Source: an uncultured Treponema sp. (lineage in GTDB: Bacteria > Spirochaetota > Spirochaetia > Treponematales > Treponemataceae). Taken from it: DNA of 12,002 bases. Made by a program: the position numbers and the translations under genes. The notes beneath the pieces are model-generated. The model searched no databases, was not told the origin of the DNA, and was given only the letters and a program-made list of their open reading frames with translations. The DNA is taken from contig CALCEK010000124.1 of NCBI GenBank assembly GCA_937900125.1, positions 1-12,002 on the forward strand, in the 5' to 3' direction. This document shows positions 1-5,469 of the stretch, one piece after another (the first letter of the stretch is position 1; each line of letters begins with the position of its first letter).

Positions 1-94
1 CGCCACGGAATGTTGCCTCCAATGTTACTTTTGAAGGGTCAATGTCTAATTTTTCAGCAATAACCTTTTGAATCTTTTCAAATAATTCGTCCAT
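1..94 (-). CDS. acpP: Acyl carrier protein, N-terminal 31 residues (partial)
   Basis: The reading frame starts at an ATG on the minus strand (base 94) and runs off the left edge of the window. The translation begins MDELFEKIQKVIAEKLDI and continues DPSKVTLEATFRG, which is the first helix and following loop of acyl carrier protein. The phosphopantetheine site (usually DSL, near residue 36) would lie just outside the window, so it cannot be checked. The protein carries growing acyl chains in type II fatty acid synthesis in the cytoplasm. An AGGAG ribosome binding site lies at 101-105, seven bases or so before the start. It sits in the 14-base gap after rpmF, so the two genes are almost certainly co-transcribed. 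The family call is strong despite the truncation. Confidence 0.88.
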   Translation of the reverse strand, partial: MDELFEKIQKVIAEKLDIDPSKVTLEATFRG

Positions 95-108
95 CTTAAT
101 CTCCTACT

Positions 109-297
109 TTAACCATTTACTTCTGGCGTAATTACTTGACGACTGCGATAAAAACCACATTTTGGACACACATGATGTCTTAAAACAAGATTTCCACAGT
201 TGCCACAAGCAACAAGATGCGGAGTTTCAAGTTTCATATTTACACCGCGTCTTCTTTTTGTTACAGCCTTAGAAGTTTTTGATCTGGGTACTGCCAT
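109..297 (-). CDS. rpmF: 50S ribosomal protein bL32
   Basis: This 62-residue protein starts MAVPRSKTSKAVTKRRRG, the typical basic N-terminus of bL32, which threads into the large ribosomal subunit. Four cysteines (C31, C34, C44, C47) form two CxxC knuckles of a zinc ribbon, so this is the zinc-binding (C+) form rather than a cysteine-free paralogue. Its length is normal for the family. A GAGG ribosome binding site lies at 307-310, nine bases before the ATG. The gene is followed after 14 bases by acpP. Placement of rpmF beside fatty acid synthesis genes is common in bacteria and may link ribosome and membrane production. Two promoter-like sequences lie upstream, between this gene and coaD. Confidence 0.96.
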   Translation of the reverse strand: MAVPRSKTSKAVTKRRRGVNMKLETPHLVACGNCGNLVLRHHVCPKCGFYRSRQVITPEVNG

Positions 298-345
298 AGT
301 ATATAACCTCGCTATAAAAATTAACTTAATTTAGTAACGGGTAAA

Positions 346-375
346 ATACTACTACAAATTCCCGCCTTGTGTCAA
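346..375 (-). promoter_or_regulatory. Second (downstream) candidate promoter for rpmF-acpP
   Basis: Read on the minus strand, a perfect TTGACA (370-375) is followed by an 18-base spacer and TAGTAT (346-351, four of six matches to TATAAT). Transcription would begin near 338-340, about 40 bases before the rpmF start codon. A small inverted repeat, TAGTA...TACTA, covers the -10 element and could be an operator, but the arms are only 5 bases and may be chance. This promoter is weaker than the one just upstream, and one of the two may be silent. Confidence 0.45.
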
Positions 376-377
376 CA

Positions 378-407
378 ATTATACAGTGATTTTCTTTTGT
401 CTGTCAA
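378..407 (-). promoter_or_regulatory. Strong sigma-70-type promoter for rpmF-acpP
   Basis: On the minus strand there is a perfect TTGACA (402-407), an 18-base spacer and a perfect TATAAT (378-383). This matches the housekeeping consensus at all twelve positions and lies in the 128-base gap after coaD. Transcription would start near 370-372, giving a leader of about 75 bases. The -35 box is one arm of an inverted repeat (TGTCAA and TTGACA, 402-420) that might bind a regulator. No U-rich tract follows that repeat, so it is not a convincing terminator for coaD. Confidence 0.8.
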
Positions 408-425
408 TATTTTTTTGACAATTTC

Positions 426-911
426 CTAATTTTTGTCAGAAAATTTCGCTTTAAGAGCCTTTTCCACAACAGGCGGAACCATTGCGCTAACATCTCCCCC
501 AAATTTTGCAACATCTTTTATGCTGCTTGAGCGAATCAAAAAAAATCTTTGCTCAGTTGGCACAAACAAGGTTTCTACATCAGGATTGAGCGAACGATTT
601 ATTAGCGAAAGGTCAAATTCATAAGAAAAATCATTTGCATTTCGAATTCCACGGAGCAAAACCTTTGCCCCTACTTTTTTGCAATAATCCACAACAAGCG
701 AATTACAAGTTTGCACAGAAACATTCAAAAATGGTTTGGTAAGTTCCAAAAGCATTTCTTTTCGTTCTGATTCTGAAAAAAGAGCTTTTTTGTCGGGATT
801 TACAGAAATCACAACTTGCAATTCTGTAAACAATTTACTAGCGCGTTCAATTACATTTAAATGCCCGTATGTTGGCGGGTCAAAAGTTCCAGGAAAAACA
901 GCTAAACTCAT
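426..911 (-). CDS. coaD: Pantetheine-phosphate adenylyltransferase (PPAT)
   Basis: The enzyme transfers AMP from ATP to 4'-phosphopantetheine, giving dephospho-CoA, the fourth step from pantothenate to coenzyme A, in the cytoplasm. With the start at base 911 the protein has 161 residues, the usual size. The N-terminus MSLAVFPGTFDPPTYGH holds the nucleotidyltransferase T/HxGH motif (T14-H17). The later stretch RSSSIKDVAKFGG is the C-terminal ISSTxxR-like motif. LLRGIRNANDFSYE is also characteristic of PPAT. An upstream ATG at base 929 would add six residues (LYTIR before MSL), but it falls outside the family alignment and upstream of the best -10 box, so I prefer 911. Neither start has a Shine-Dalgarno sequence, which fits a leaderless transcript. 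The CoA made here supplies the phosphopantetheine arm of the neighbouring acyl carrier protein, a plausible but unproven link. Confidence 0.95.
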   Translation of the reverse strand: MSLAVFPGTFDPPTYGHLNVIERASKLFTELQVVISVNPDKKALFSESERKEMLLELTKPFLNVSVQTCNSLVVDYCKKVGAKVLLRGIRNANDFSYEFDLSLINRSLNPDVETLFVPTEQRFFLIRSSSIKDVAKFGGDVSAMVPPVVEKALKAKFSDKN

Positions 912-917
912 TCTTAT

Positions 918-946
918 TGTATACAGCATTTTTATTTTTTTTTCAA
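918..946 (-). promoter_or_regulatory. Candidate coaD promoter giving a leaderless mRNA
   Basis: On the minus strand TTGAAA (941-946) is followed by a 17-base spacer and TATACA (918-923). Exactly six bases separate the -10 box from the ATG at 911, so the predicted first transcribed base is at or next to the start codon. The -35 box lies one base from the -35 box of the divergent lipoprotein promoter. Much of the spacer is an A tract, so some of the match could reflect base composition. Confidence 0.55.
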
Positions 947-947
947 T

Positions 948-976
948 TTGACCAAACTGATTTTAATTAGTAGAAT
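948..976 (+). promoter_or_regulatory. Candidate promoter of the lipoprotein gene, predicted leaderless
   Basis: TTGACC (948-953), a 17-base spacer and TAGAAT (971-976) match the sigma-70 consensus at five of six positions in each box. Six bases separate the -10 box from the ATG at 983, so +1 falls at or next to the A of the start codon. No Shine-Dalgarno sequence is present, which agrees with a leaderless message. Confidence 0.65.
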
Positions 977-982
977 AGTTGT

Positions 983-1906
983 ATGAAGAAACATTTAATT
1001 TTAAAATCTTTCATTTTTTCTCTTTGCTCTTTAGGGCTTTTAGGTTGCATTTCAAAAAAAGATGAAACCGAAGCATCCCCTATTGAACAAACAAATTCTG
1101 ATTCTGGAAAAACTAAAGACAATATAATAGAAGATAATGTAAATACAATAGAAGAAATTTCTCCAGAGCCCGAAATTCCATCTGTAAAAGAAGAACCTCC
1201 GCTTGAAGAACCTAAAGAAGAAGTGCTTGTTCAAGAAGAGCCTAAACCTCTTCCTCCCGAAAATCCTATTGTAAAAGAACCAGAGCCAGAAATCGTAGAA
1301 CCAGAAGCCCCCGCTGTTATAGTTGAGCCTGAACCTGTTGTAATAGAAGAAATTGTTGAGGAAAAACAAGAAGAACCCATCATTCAAGAAAAAGAATCAC
1401 CCATCATTCAAAAGGAATCCATCATTCAAGAAAAAAAAGAAGAGCCTCCCATTGAAGAAGAAATTCCTCCCACAGAAGAAGATTCTGAATACGAACGTTC
1501 GGTTAGTGAATTAGACGTTGCTGTTTCTAAGGAAACTTTTGAATTAGATAAAAAAGAAATTCTTGCCATAATTGACAACCTTGATACTGTTATGAAAAAC
1601 AAAGATTTTAAGGCGTGGCTCAATTATCTTGACGATGAAAGCATCCGTTATTATTCGCAAAAGTCAAATTTGCAAAAAGCAAGCAAAAGGCTTCCAATTC
1701 GCGGGTTAAAACTTAACTCTTTGGAAGATTATTTTAACTATGTTTTTATAACGTCCCGAAAAGGAACTCATATTGATGAAATTCGTTATGAAACTGAAAG
1801 CAAAGTTCGGGCTGTTCAAGTAACAAAAAAAGAAACTCTTATTTATTATGATTTTATTCGCGTTGATGGTAAATGGAAATTGCATTTATCGCAGATTTCA
1901 GATTGA
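983..1906 (+). CDS. Lipoprotein with Glu/Pro-rich spacer and C-terminal folded domain, function unknown
   Basis: The 307-residue protein begins with a lysine-rich n-region, a hydrophobic stretch and the lipobox LLGC, so C22 is the likely lipidated cysteine. The mature protein should be anchored to a membrane. Residues about 28-175 are low complexity and dominated by Glu, Pro, Val and Ile with repeated PEPE and EEP units. Such a stretch is likely extended, like the periplasm-spanning linkers of TonB-type proteins. Within it, PIIQ/SIIQ units repeat three times at the DNA level (1377-1429). The last 120 residues look globular, with a helical start (EILAIIDNLDTVMKNKDF) and an ending, YYDFIRVDGKWKLHLSQI, that resembles the final strands of NTF2-like domains. 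That fold assignment is a guess. The gene diverges from coaD, starts without a ribosome binding site, and is followed closely by a promoter for the next gene. Confidence 0.85.
   Translation: MKKHLILKSFIFSLCSLGLLGCISKKDETEASPIEQTNSDSGKTKDNIIEDNVNTIEEISPEPEIPSVKEEPPLEEPKEEVLVQEEPKPLPPENPIVKEPEPEIVEPEAPAVIVEPEPVVIEEIVEEKQEEPIIQEKESPIIQKESIIQEKKEEPPIEEEIPPTEEDSEYERSVSELDVAVSKETFELDKKEILAIIDNLDTVMKNKDFKAWLNYLDDESIRYYSQKSNLQKASKRLPIRGLKLNSLEDYFNYVFITSRKGTHIDEIRYETESKVRAVQVTKKETLIYYDFIRVDGKWKLHLSQISD
1377..1429 (+). repeat. Three in-frame copies of an 11-base direct repeat in the lipoprotein spacer
   Basis: CCATCATTCAA occurs at 1377-1387, 1401-1411 and 1419-1429. The spacings are 24 and 18 bases, so each copy is in the same reading frame and encodes (P/S)IIQ followed by lysine and glutamate. 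Gain or loss of a unit by slippage would change the linker length without breaking the frame. Confidence 0.8.
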
Positions 1907-1931
1907 TTTTTTAATAAAAATGCACTAAAAT
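1903..1931 (+). promoter_or_regulatory. Candidate promoter of the HEAT-repeat-like gene
   Basis: TTGATT (1903-1908), a 17-base spacer and TAAAAT (1926-1931) form a sigma-70-like promoter. Its -35 box overlaps the stop codon of the lipoprotein gene (1904-1906). Transcription would start near 1938, with the AGGAGG ribosome binding site (1947-1952) close behind. No terminator is seen between the two genes, so read-through from the lipoprotein promoter is also possible. Confidence 0.55.
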
Positions 1932-1962
1932 ATTTATAAGTACATTAGGAGGACTAATTACA

Positions 1963-2703
1963 ATGAAAATAAGCAAAGTTATTGCAATTACAATGTGTGG
2001 TATTCTGGTTTCTGGTGTTGCATTTGCACAGAAAAAATCTGGTTCCAAAAAGTCTCAAGAAAAATCTGTTGAAGAAAGCTATTTGAGCAATATTGAAGAT
2101 TTGATTATTACGGAATTAGCATCTTCTCCAGAATATGACAATAAGCAGGTTGCCCTTCAGTATCTTGAAGAAGCCGTAAACGATGGTCGCACATCTCCAG
2201 ATGTTGTTGCCGCTTTGGAAAGTTTGGCTGGCGAAGGCGTTACAACGCAATCTCGCACAAATGGTCGTATCACAAACAATTATCCAGATATTCGTGCAAA
2301 AGCTTGCGATTTACTTGGACAAGTTTCTTCAGAAGAAGCAAAAAATACGCTTATGACTATTGCGCAGGACGATAAAGAACCAATGGTTGTTTCTGCAGCA
2401 GTTCGTTCTTTAGGAAATATTGGAATGAATGACGATAACGAAGTTATAAATATGATTTCGTTTATTGAAAGAAAATATTCCGCTTTGAATCCGACAAGTT
2501 CCCTTGCACTTGAAATTTTAGTTGCCTATGAAAAATTAGCACCTTCTATTGATGACCCCGCTGACAAGCGCGTTATGCTCGAATCTATTAGCAACATTGC
2601 AGGAAATTATAAATTTGTTACGCCAGTACGCACAAAGGCACGCGAGCTTTTAAAATCTTTGCAGAGCGGAAGTTCTTCTTCTAATGCAGAAGCTGAAAAA
2701 TAA
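1963..2703 (+). CDS. Secreted helical (HEAT-repeat-like) protein, function unknown
   Basis: The protein has 246 residues. An N-terminal signal peptide with a hydrophobic core ends in AFA before Q23, a good signal peptidase I site, and there is no lipobox, so the mature protein is probably periplasmic or exported. After a Lys/Ser-rich linker (23-36), the rest is a series of helices. Stretches such as IRAKACDLLGQVSSEEAKNTL (near 110-130) and AAVRSLGNIG (near 146-155) have the helix-turn-helix spacing of HEAT or armadillo-type repeats, which usually bind other proteins. The tail is Ser/Asn/Glu rich. An optimal AGGAGG site lies 10 bases before the ATG. The gene ends at a strong terminator and seems monocistronic. 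No catalytic motif is apparent, and the partner is unknown. Confidence 0.85.
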   Translation: MKISKVIAITMCGILVSGVAFAQKKSGSKKSQEKSVEESYLSNIEDLIITELASSPEYDNKQVALQYLEEAVNDGRTSPDVVAALESLAGEGVTTQSRTNGRITNNYPDIRAKACDLLGQVSSEEAKNTLMTIAQDDKEPMVVSAAVRSLGNIGMNDDNEVINMISFIERKYSALNPTSSLALEILVAYEKLAPSIDDPADKRVMLESISNIAGNYKFVTPVRTKARELLKSLQSGSSSSNAEAEK

Positions 2704-2731
2704 AAATTTGGCAATTTGCCTACAAAAAAAT

Positions 2732-2766
2732 AAAAGCGGACAAAGTTTTGTATTTTGTCCGCTTTT
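2732..2766. terminator. Bidirectional intrinsic terminator
   Basis: A perfect 13-base-pair stem (2732-2744 with 2754-2766) encloses a 9-base loop. On the plus strand the stem ends in a run of T after a GC core and stops the HEAT-like gene. On the minus strand it is followed by a longer T-rich tract (2720s to 2735) and stops the tRNA-Arg transcript, whose 3' end is only 11 bases away. Confidence 0.92.
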
Positions 2767-2776
2767 TGTGTAATTT

Positions 2777-2850
<74 letters not shown>

Positions 2851-2863
2851 AAAAACAAAATAA

Positions 2864-2892
2864 AGAATACCTACTAAATGAGTAAATGTCAA
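2864..2892 (-). promoter_or_regulatory. Promoter of the tRNA-Arg gene
   Basis: On the minus strand a perfect TTGACA (2887-2892), a 17-base spacer and TATTCT (2864-2869) lie 13 bases before the mature 5' end of the tRNA. The short predicted leader would be removed by RNase P. Confidence 0.75.
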
Positions 2893-2917
2893 TAGAAAAC
2901 ATTTCTGGAGAGAGAAA

Positions 2918-3508
2918 ATGTATCCCATTATTTTAGCTTCGGCATCACCGCGCAGACAAGAAATTCTTCACAGAATGAATATTCCATTTGTTGTGAATCC
3001 GTCAAATATTGATGAAACTATTCCAAAAGAAATTGATGTAAAAAATGGACCTGAATATCTTGCTCAAAAAAAAGTTGAAGCTATTTTAAATACAATTCCC
3101 CCAAATACAGAAGCTCCTTGGATTTTAGGAGCTGACACCATGGTTCATATTGACGGAAAATTGTTAGGAAAACCCGAATCGGTCGAAATGGCAAGGGAAA
3201 TGTTGTGTACTATTCAAGGAAAAACTCACGAAGTTATAACAGGACTTGCGCTTTATAATGGAAACACTCACAATATTTGTACACGAACAAATATCGCAAA
3301 GGTTACTTTTGCCCCACTTTCTGAAGAAGAAATTGATTGGTACACAAATACAGGCGAATGGCATGGAGCTGCAGGAGCATATAGGATTCAAGGACAGGCT
3401 TCCTACTTTATAAAAGAAATTGTAGGCACAGAAAGTGCAGTTATGGGCTTGCCTATTTTTGAGCTTTATGATATGTTGAAAAAGCAGAGTTATTCCTTGA
3501 TTGAATAG
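2918..3508 (+). CDS. maf: Maf/YhdE-type nucleoside triphosphate pyrophosphatase
   Basis: The protein has 196 residues, normal for the family. It shows the Maf motifs in order: the phosphate-binding SASPRR (8-13), the catalytic loop GADTMV with D73, GKP (about 85-87), GKTHEVITG (about 106-114), and GEWHGAAGAYRIQGQA (about 147-162). The GAYxIQG form is typical of the YhdE group, which hydrolyses dTTP, UTP and some modified pyrimidine nucleotides to monophosphates. This supports a role in cleaning the nucleotide pool or in the septum-related Maf functions described in Bacillus. The choice of substrate is inferred from the subgroup. The start has a TGGAGAG site at 2906-2912. The gene precedes the rpsB leader, and no clear terminator lies between them, so read-through into rpsB is possible. 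Confidence 0.93.
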   Translation: MYPIILASASPRRQEILHRMNIPFVVNPSNIDETIPKEIDVKNGPEYLAQKKVEAILNTIPPNTEAPWILGADTMVHIDGKLLGKPESVEMAREMLCTIQGKTHEVITGLALYNGNTHNICTRTNIAKVTFAPLSEEEIDWYTNTGEWHGAAGAYRIQGQASYFIKEIVGTESAVMGLPIFELYDMLKKQSYSLIE

Positions 3509-3645
3509 TTTTGCCGGGCAACATTTTCTGCCGTTAGCATGAAAAGTTGTTACGAAATCCTCCGGGCTAGAAATAGTCACGAGAAATAAGGTCAGGTGGA
3601 AAATTCAGACAATTTTTCTGATTTTCCGGTGAAGGAGAAAGACAC
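3509..3645 (+). promoter_or_regulatory. Structured leader upstream of rpsB (possible S2 autoregulatory region)
   Basis: This 137-base gap contains two hairpins. The first pairs 3519-3528 with 3541-3549 (nine pairs, one bulged A, 12-base loop). The second pairs 3598-3609 with 3617-3627 (11 pairs, one bulged T, 7-base loop) and lies just before the ribosome binding site (GGAG, 3634-3637). CCGGGC occurs twice (3514-3519 and 3562-3567), and a CCTCC at 3559-3563 could pair briefly with the GGAG. Weak promoter-like pairs exist, for example TTGCCG at 3511 with TAGCAT at 3535, but none is convincing. Ribosomal protein S2 represses its own mRNA through the leader in enterobacteria, so a similar control is possible here, but I cannot match it to a known motif. 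Confidence 0.45.
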
Positions 3646-4518
3646 ATGGCAGTTGTAACCATGAAAAGTCTGCTAGAATCTGGTGTACACTTTGGTCATC
3701 AGGTAAAACGTTGGGATCCGCGCATGAAGAAGTACATCTTTGCAGAGCGCAATGGTATTCACATTATTGATTTGCAGAAAACAATTACTGCAATAAAAGA
3801 TAGCTACGATGAAATTCGCAAAGTAGCATCTTCTGGCAAATCCGTCCTGTTTGTCGGTACAAAAAAACAAGCGCAGCAAGCAATTGCAAAAGAAGCTGAA
3901 CGCTGTGGAATGTTCTATGTAAACAACCGCTGGTTAGGTGGTACACTTACAAATTTTGCAACAATCAAAAAATCTTTACTTCGTCTTAAAAAAATCGAAA
4001 AGATGGAAGTTGACGGCACTTTTGACAATCTTACCAAAAAAGAAGTCGCTCGTCTTGAAAAAGAAAAAGAAAAGCTCCAGAAAAACTATGGTGGAATCAA
4101 AGAGATGAAGGAATTGCCTGGTGCAGTGTTCATCATTGACACCCACAAAGAACAACTTGCTGTAAAAGAAGCAAGAAGTATGGGCATCCCAATCATTGCT
4201 ATTGTTGATACAAATTGTAATCCAGAGGGAATTGATTTCCCAATTCCAGGAAATGACGATGCAATTCGCGCAATTAGCTTGTTCACATCTATTATAGCAA
4301 ATGCAGTTCTTGAAGCAGATAATGAACAGGGACTCAAAATCATTGAAAGTGTTAGCGATGACGATGATATTACAACTGATGCTTCAATCAAAAAAGATGA
4401 TGAAGAAATAGTTGATTACGCAAATTACACTCCAACCGAACCTAAAGAAGAAGACGAAGAAGCTGATAGAATCGAAGAAAACGAACTTATCGATGAAGAT
4501 AAGGCTTATTCAAAATAA
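3646..4518 (+). CDS. rpsB: 30S ribosomal protein uS2
   Basis: S2 belongs to the 30S subunit head-body junction and is needed to recruit S1-type initiation in many bacteria. The N-terminus has the hallmark LLESGVHFGHQVKRWDPRMKKYI (about 9-31), followed by NGIHIIDLQKT and NRWLGGTLTNF. The core ends with PGNDDAIRAISL and the helix IIANAVLEA (near residue 224). The protein then continues for about 66 more residues, strongly acidic with many Asp/Glu, ending DEDKAYSK. Escherichia coli S2 has about 241 residues. Long acidic tails are known in Treponema S2 as far as I recall, so this is likely lineage-typical. The start has GGAG eight bases upstream. tsf follows after 48 bases, the almost universal rpsB-tsf pairing. 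Confidence 0.97.
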   Translation: MAVVTMKSLLESGVHFGHQVKRWDPRMKKYIFAERNGIHIIDLQKTITAIKDSYDEIRKVASSGKSVLFVGTKKQAQQAIAKEAERCGMFYVNNRWLGGTLTNFATIKKSLLRLKKIEKMEVDGTFDNLTKKEVARLEKEKEKLQKNYGGIKEMKELPGAVFIIDTHKEQLAVKEARSMGIPIIAIVDTNCNPEGIDFPIPGNDDAIRAISLFTSIIANAVLEADNEQGLKIIESVSDDDDITTDASIKKDDEEIVDYANYTPTEPKEEDEEADRIEENELIDEDKAYSK

Positions 4519-4526
4519 AAATTACT

Positions 4527-4550
4527 ACACCGCTCCGCTGTGTGCGGTGT
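4527..4550 (+). terminator. rpsB-tsf intergenic hairpin, probable attenuator
   Basis: A 7-base-pair GC-rich stem (ACACCGC at 4527-4533 with GCGGTGT at 4544-4550) encloses a 10-base loop and is followed by only three more T residues. It is too weak to be a full terminator, so partial termination or RNA processing between rpsB and tsf is more likely. A comparable partial terminator is known between these genes in Escherichia coli. The tsf ribosome binding site (GGAG, 4556-4559) follows directly. Confidence 0.5.
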
Positions 4551-4566
4551 TTTACGGAGAACAAAA

Positions 4567-5400
4567 ATGGCTATTACAGCAGCTCAGGTAAAAGAGCTTA
4601 GAGAAAAAACTGGCGCAGGCATGATGGACTGCAAAAAGGCATTAGTCGATTCAAATGGTGATTTTAATGCAGCTGAAAAGCTTTTAAAAGAAAAAGGTCT
4701 TGCCGCTGTAGCAAAACGTGCGGAACGTGCTACAAAAGAAGGAAGAATTTTTGTCCGTCAAGACGGAAATAAAGTTGCTATTGTTGAGCTTGTTTGCGAA
4801 ACTGACTTTGTTGCCAATAATGTTGAATTTATCGCTTGTGGTGAAAAAGTTCTTGACGAAGTTTTTGCAAAAGGATACACACAGGTTGAAAAAGAACTCA
4901 ATGATATTTTGCTCGATTTTGCAACAAGAACTCGCGAAAATATGTCTTTGAGCAAAGTTCAAGTTCTTACTGTTCCAGAAAATGCAGTCGTTGGAAAGTA
5001 TGTTCACCATGATTTTAAAACGGCAGCGGTTACAATAATCAAGGGGTCTACAGATGCAAAAGTTGCAGAGTTTGCTCGCGATTGTTGTATGCACTTGGCA
5101 GCTTTTACACCAGCTTATATCAAAAAATCAGATGTTCCAGAAAGCTATATTGATGAGCAAAAAGAAATCTTTAAAGCTCAGATGGATAGCGATGAAAAAA
5201 TGGCAGGAAAACCTGAGAATGTAAAAGAAGGAATCCTACAAGGAAAAATCAATAAGCATCTTGCAGAAATTTGTTTTGTTGACCAAATGTTTGTAAAAGA
5301 TGACAAAAAAACTGTCAACGCAAAATTAGCTGAAGTTGCAAAAGAGACAAATTCAACTTTGGAATTTGGCGAAATTGTACTTTTTGTTTTGGGAAGATAA
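4567..5400 (+). CDS. tsf: Elongation factor Ts
   Basis: EF-Ts binds EF-Tu-GDP and releases the nucleotide so that EF-Tu can reload GTP. The 277-residue protein opens with the UBA-like domain, containing the family signature LREKTGAGMMDCKKAL (11-26). The core has the EF-Tu contact motif TDFVA at 79-83, where D80 and F81 match the residues that push into EF-Tu in the E. coli complex. The length is within the usual range. A GTG at 4540 would extend the frame by nine residues, but that start lies inside the intergenic hairpin and has no ribosome binding site. The ATG at 4567 has GGAG seven bases upstream and matches the family N-terminus. pyrH, which often follows tsf, is absent. A terminator-like hairpin follows instead. 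Confidence 0.97.
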   Translation: MAITAAQVKELREKTGAGMMDCKKALVDSNGDFNAAEKLLKEKGLAAVAKRAERATKEGRIFVRQDGNKVAIVELVCETDFVANNVEFIACGEKVLDEVFAKGYTQVEKELNDILLDFATRTRENMSLSKVQVLTVPENAVVGKYVHHDFKTAAVTIIKGSTDAKVAEFARDCCMHLAAFTPAYIKKSDVPESYIDEQKEIFKAQMDSDEKMAGKPENVKEGILQGKINKHLAEICFVDQMFVKDDKKTVNAKLAEVAKETNSTLEFGEIVLFVLGR

Positions 5401-5410
5401 TTTTTTCTAA

Positions 5411-5448
5411 AAAGAGCCATCGGCATTTTTTGTGCCAGGTGGCTTTTT
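5411..5448 (+). terminator. Terminator-like hairpin between tsf and frr
   Basis: Bases 5411-5425 pair with 5433-5448 to form 15 base pairs with a single bulged A (5437), two G-U pairs and a 7-base loop. The 3' arm ends in a TTTTT run, with another T run at 5453-5457. This has the form of an intrinsic terminator and would reduce transcription from rpsB-tsf into frr and the envelope genes. No convincing promoter lies between it and frr, so it may be leaky. Confidence 0.7.
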
Positions 5449-5469
5449 GAGTATTTTTAAGGAGGACGT

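Noticed and set aside
402..420. Inverted repeat after coaD as an intrinsic terminator
   Set aside because: The stem is only six AT-rich pairs and no T tract follows on the minus strand; it overlaps the rpmF promoter instead.
912..929. Upstream ATG extending CoaD by six residues
   Set aside because: It has no ribosome binding site, lies upstream of the best -10 box, and adds residues before the conserved PPAT N-terminus.
1052..1387. A 111-residue minus-strand frame rich in Phe, Tyr and Arg
   Set aside because: It is the antisense of the GAA-rich linker of the lipoprotein (GAA read backwards is TTC) and has no start signals or recognisable domain.
3164..3580. A 138-residue antisense frame over maf
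   Set aside because: It is a shadow of the clearly conserved Maf reading frame and shows no domain or start signals.
4540..4566. GTG start extending EF-Ts by nine residues
   Set aside because: It lies in the loop and 3' arm of the intergenic hairpin, lacks a ribosome binding site, and the family begins at the ATG at 4567.
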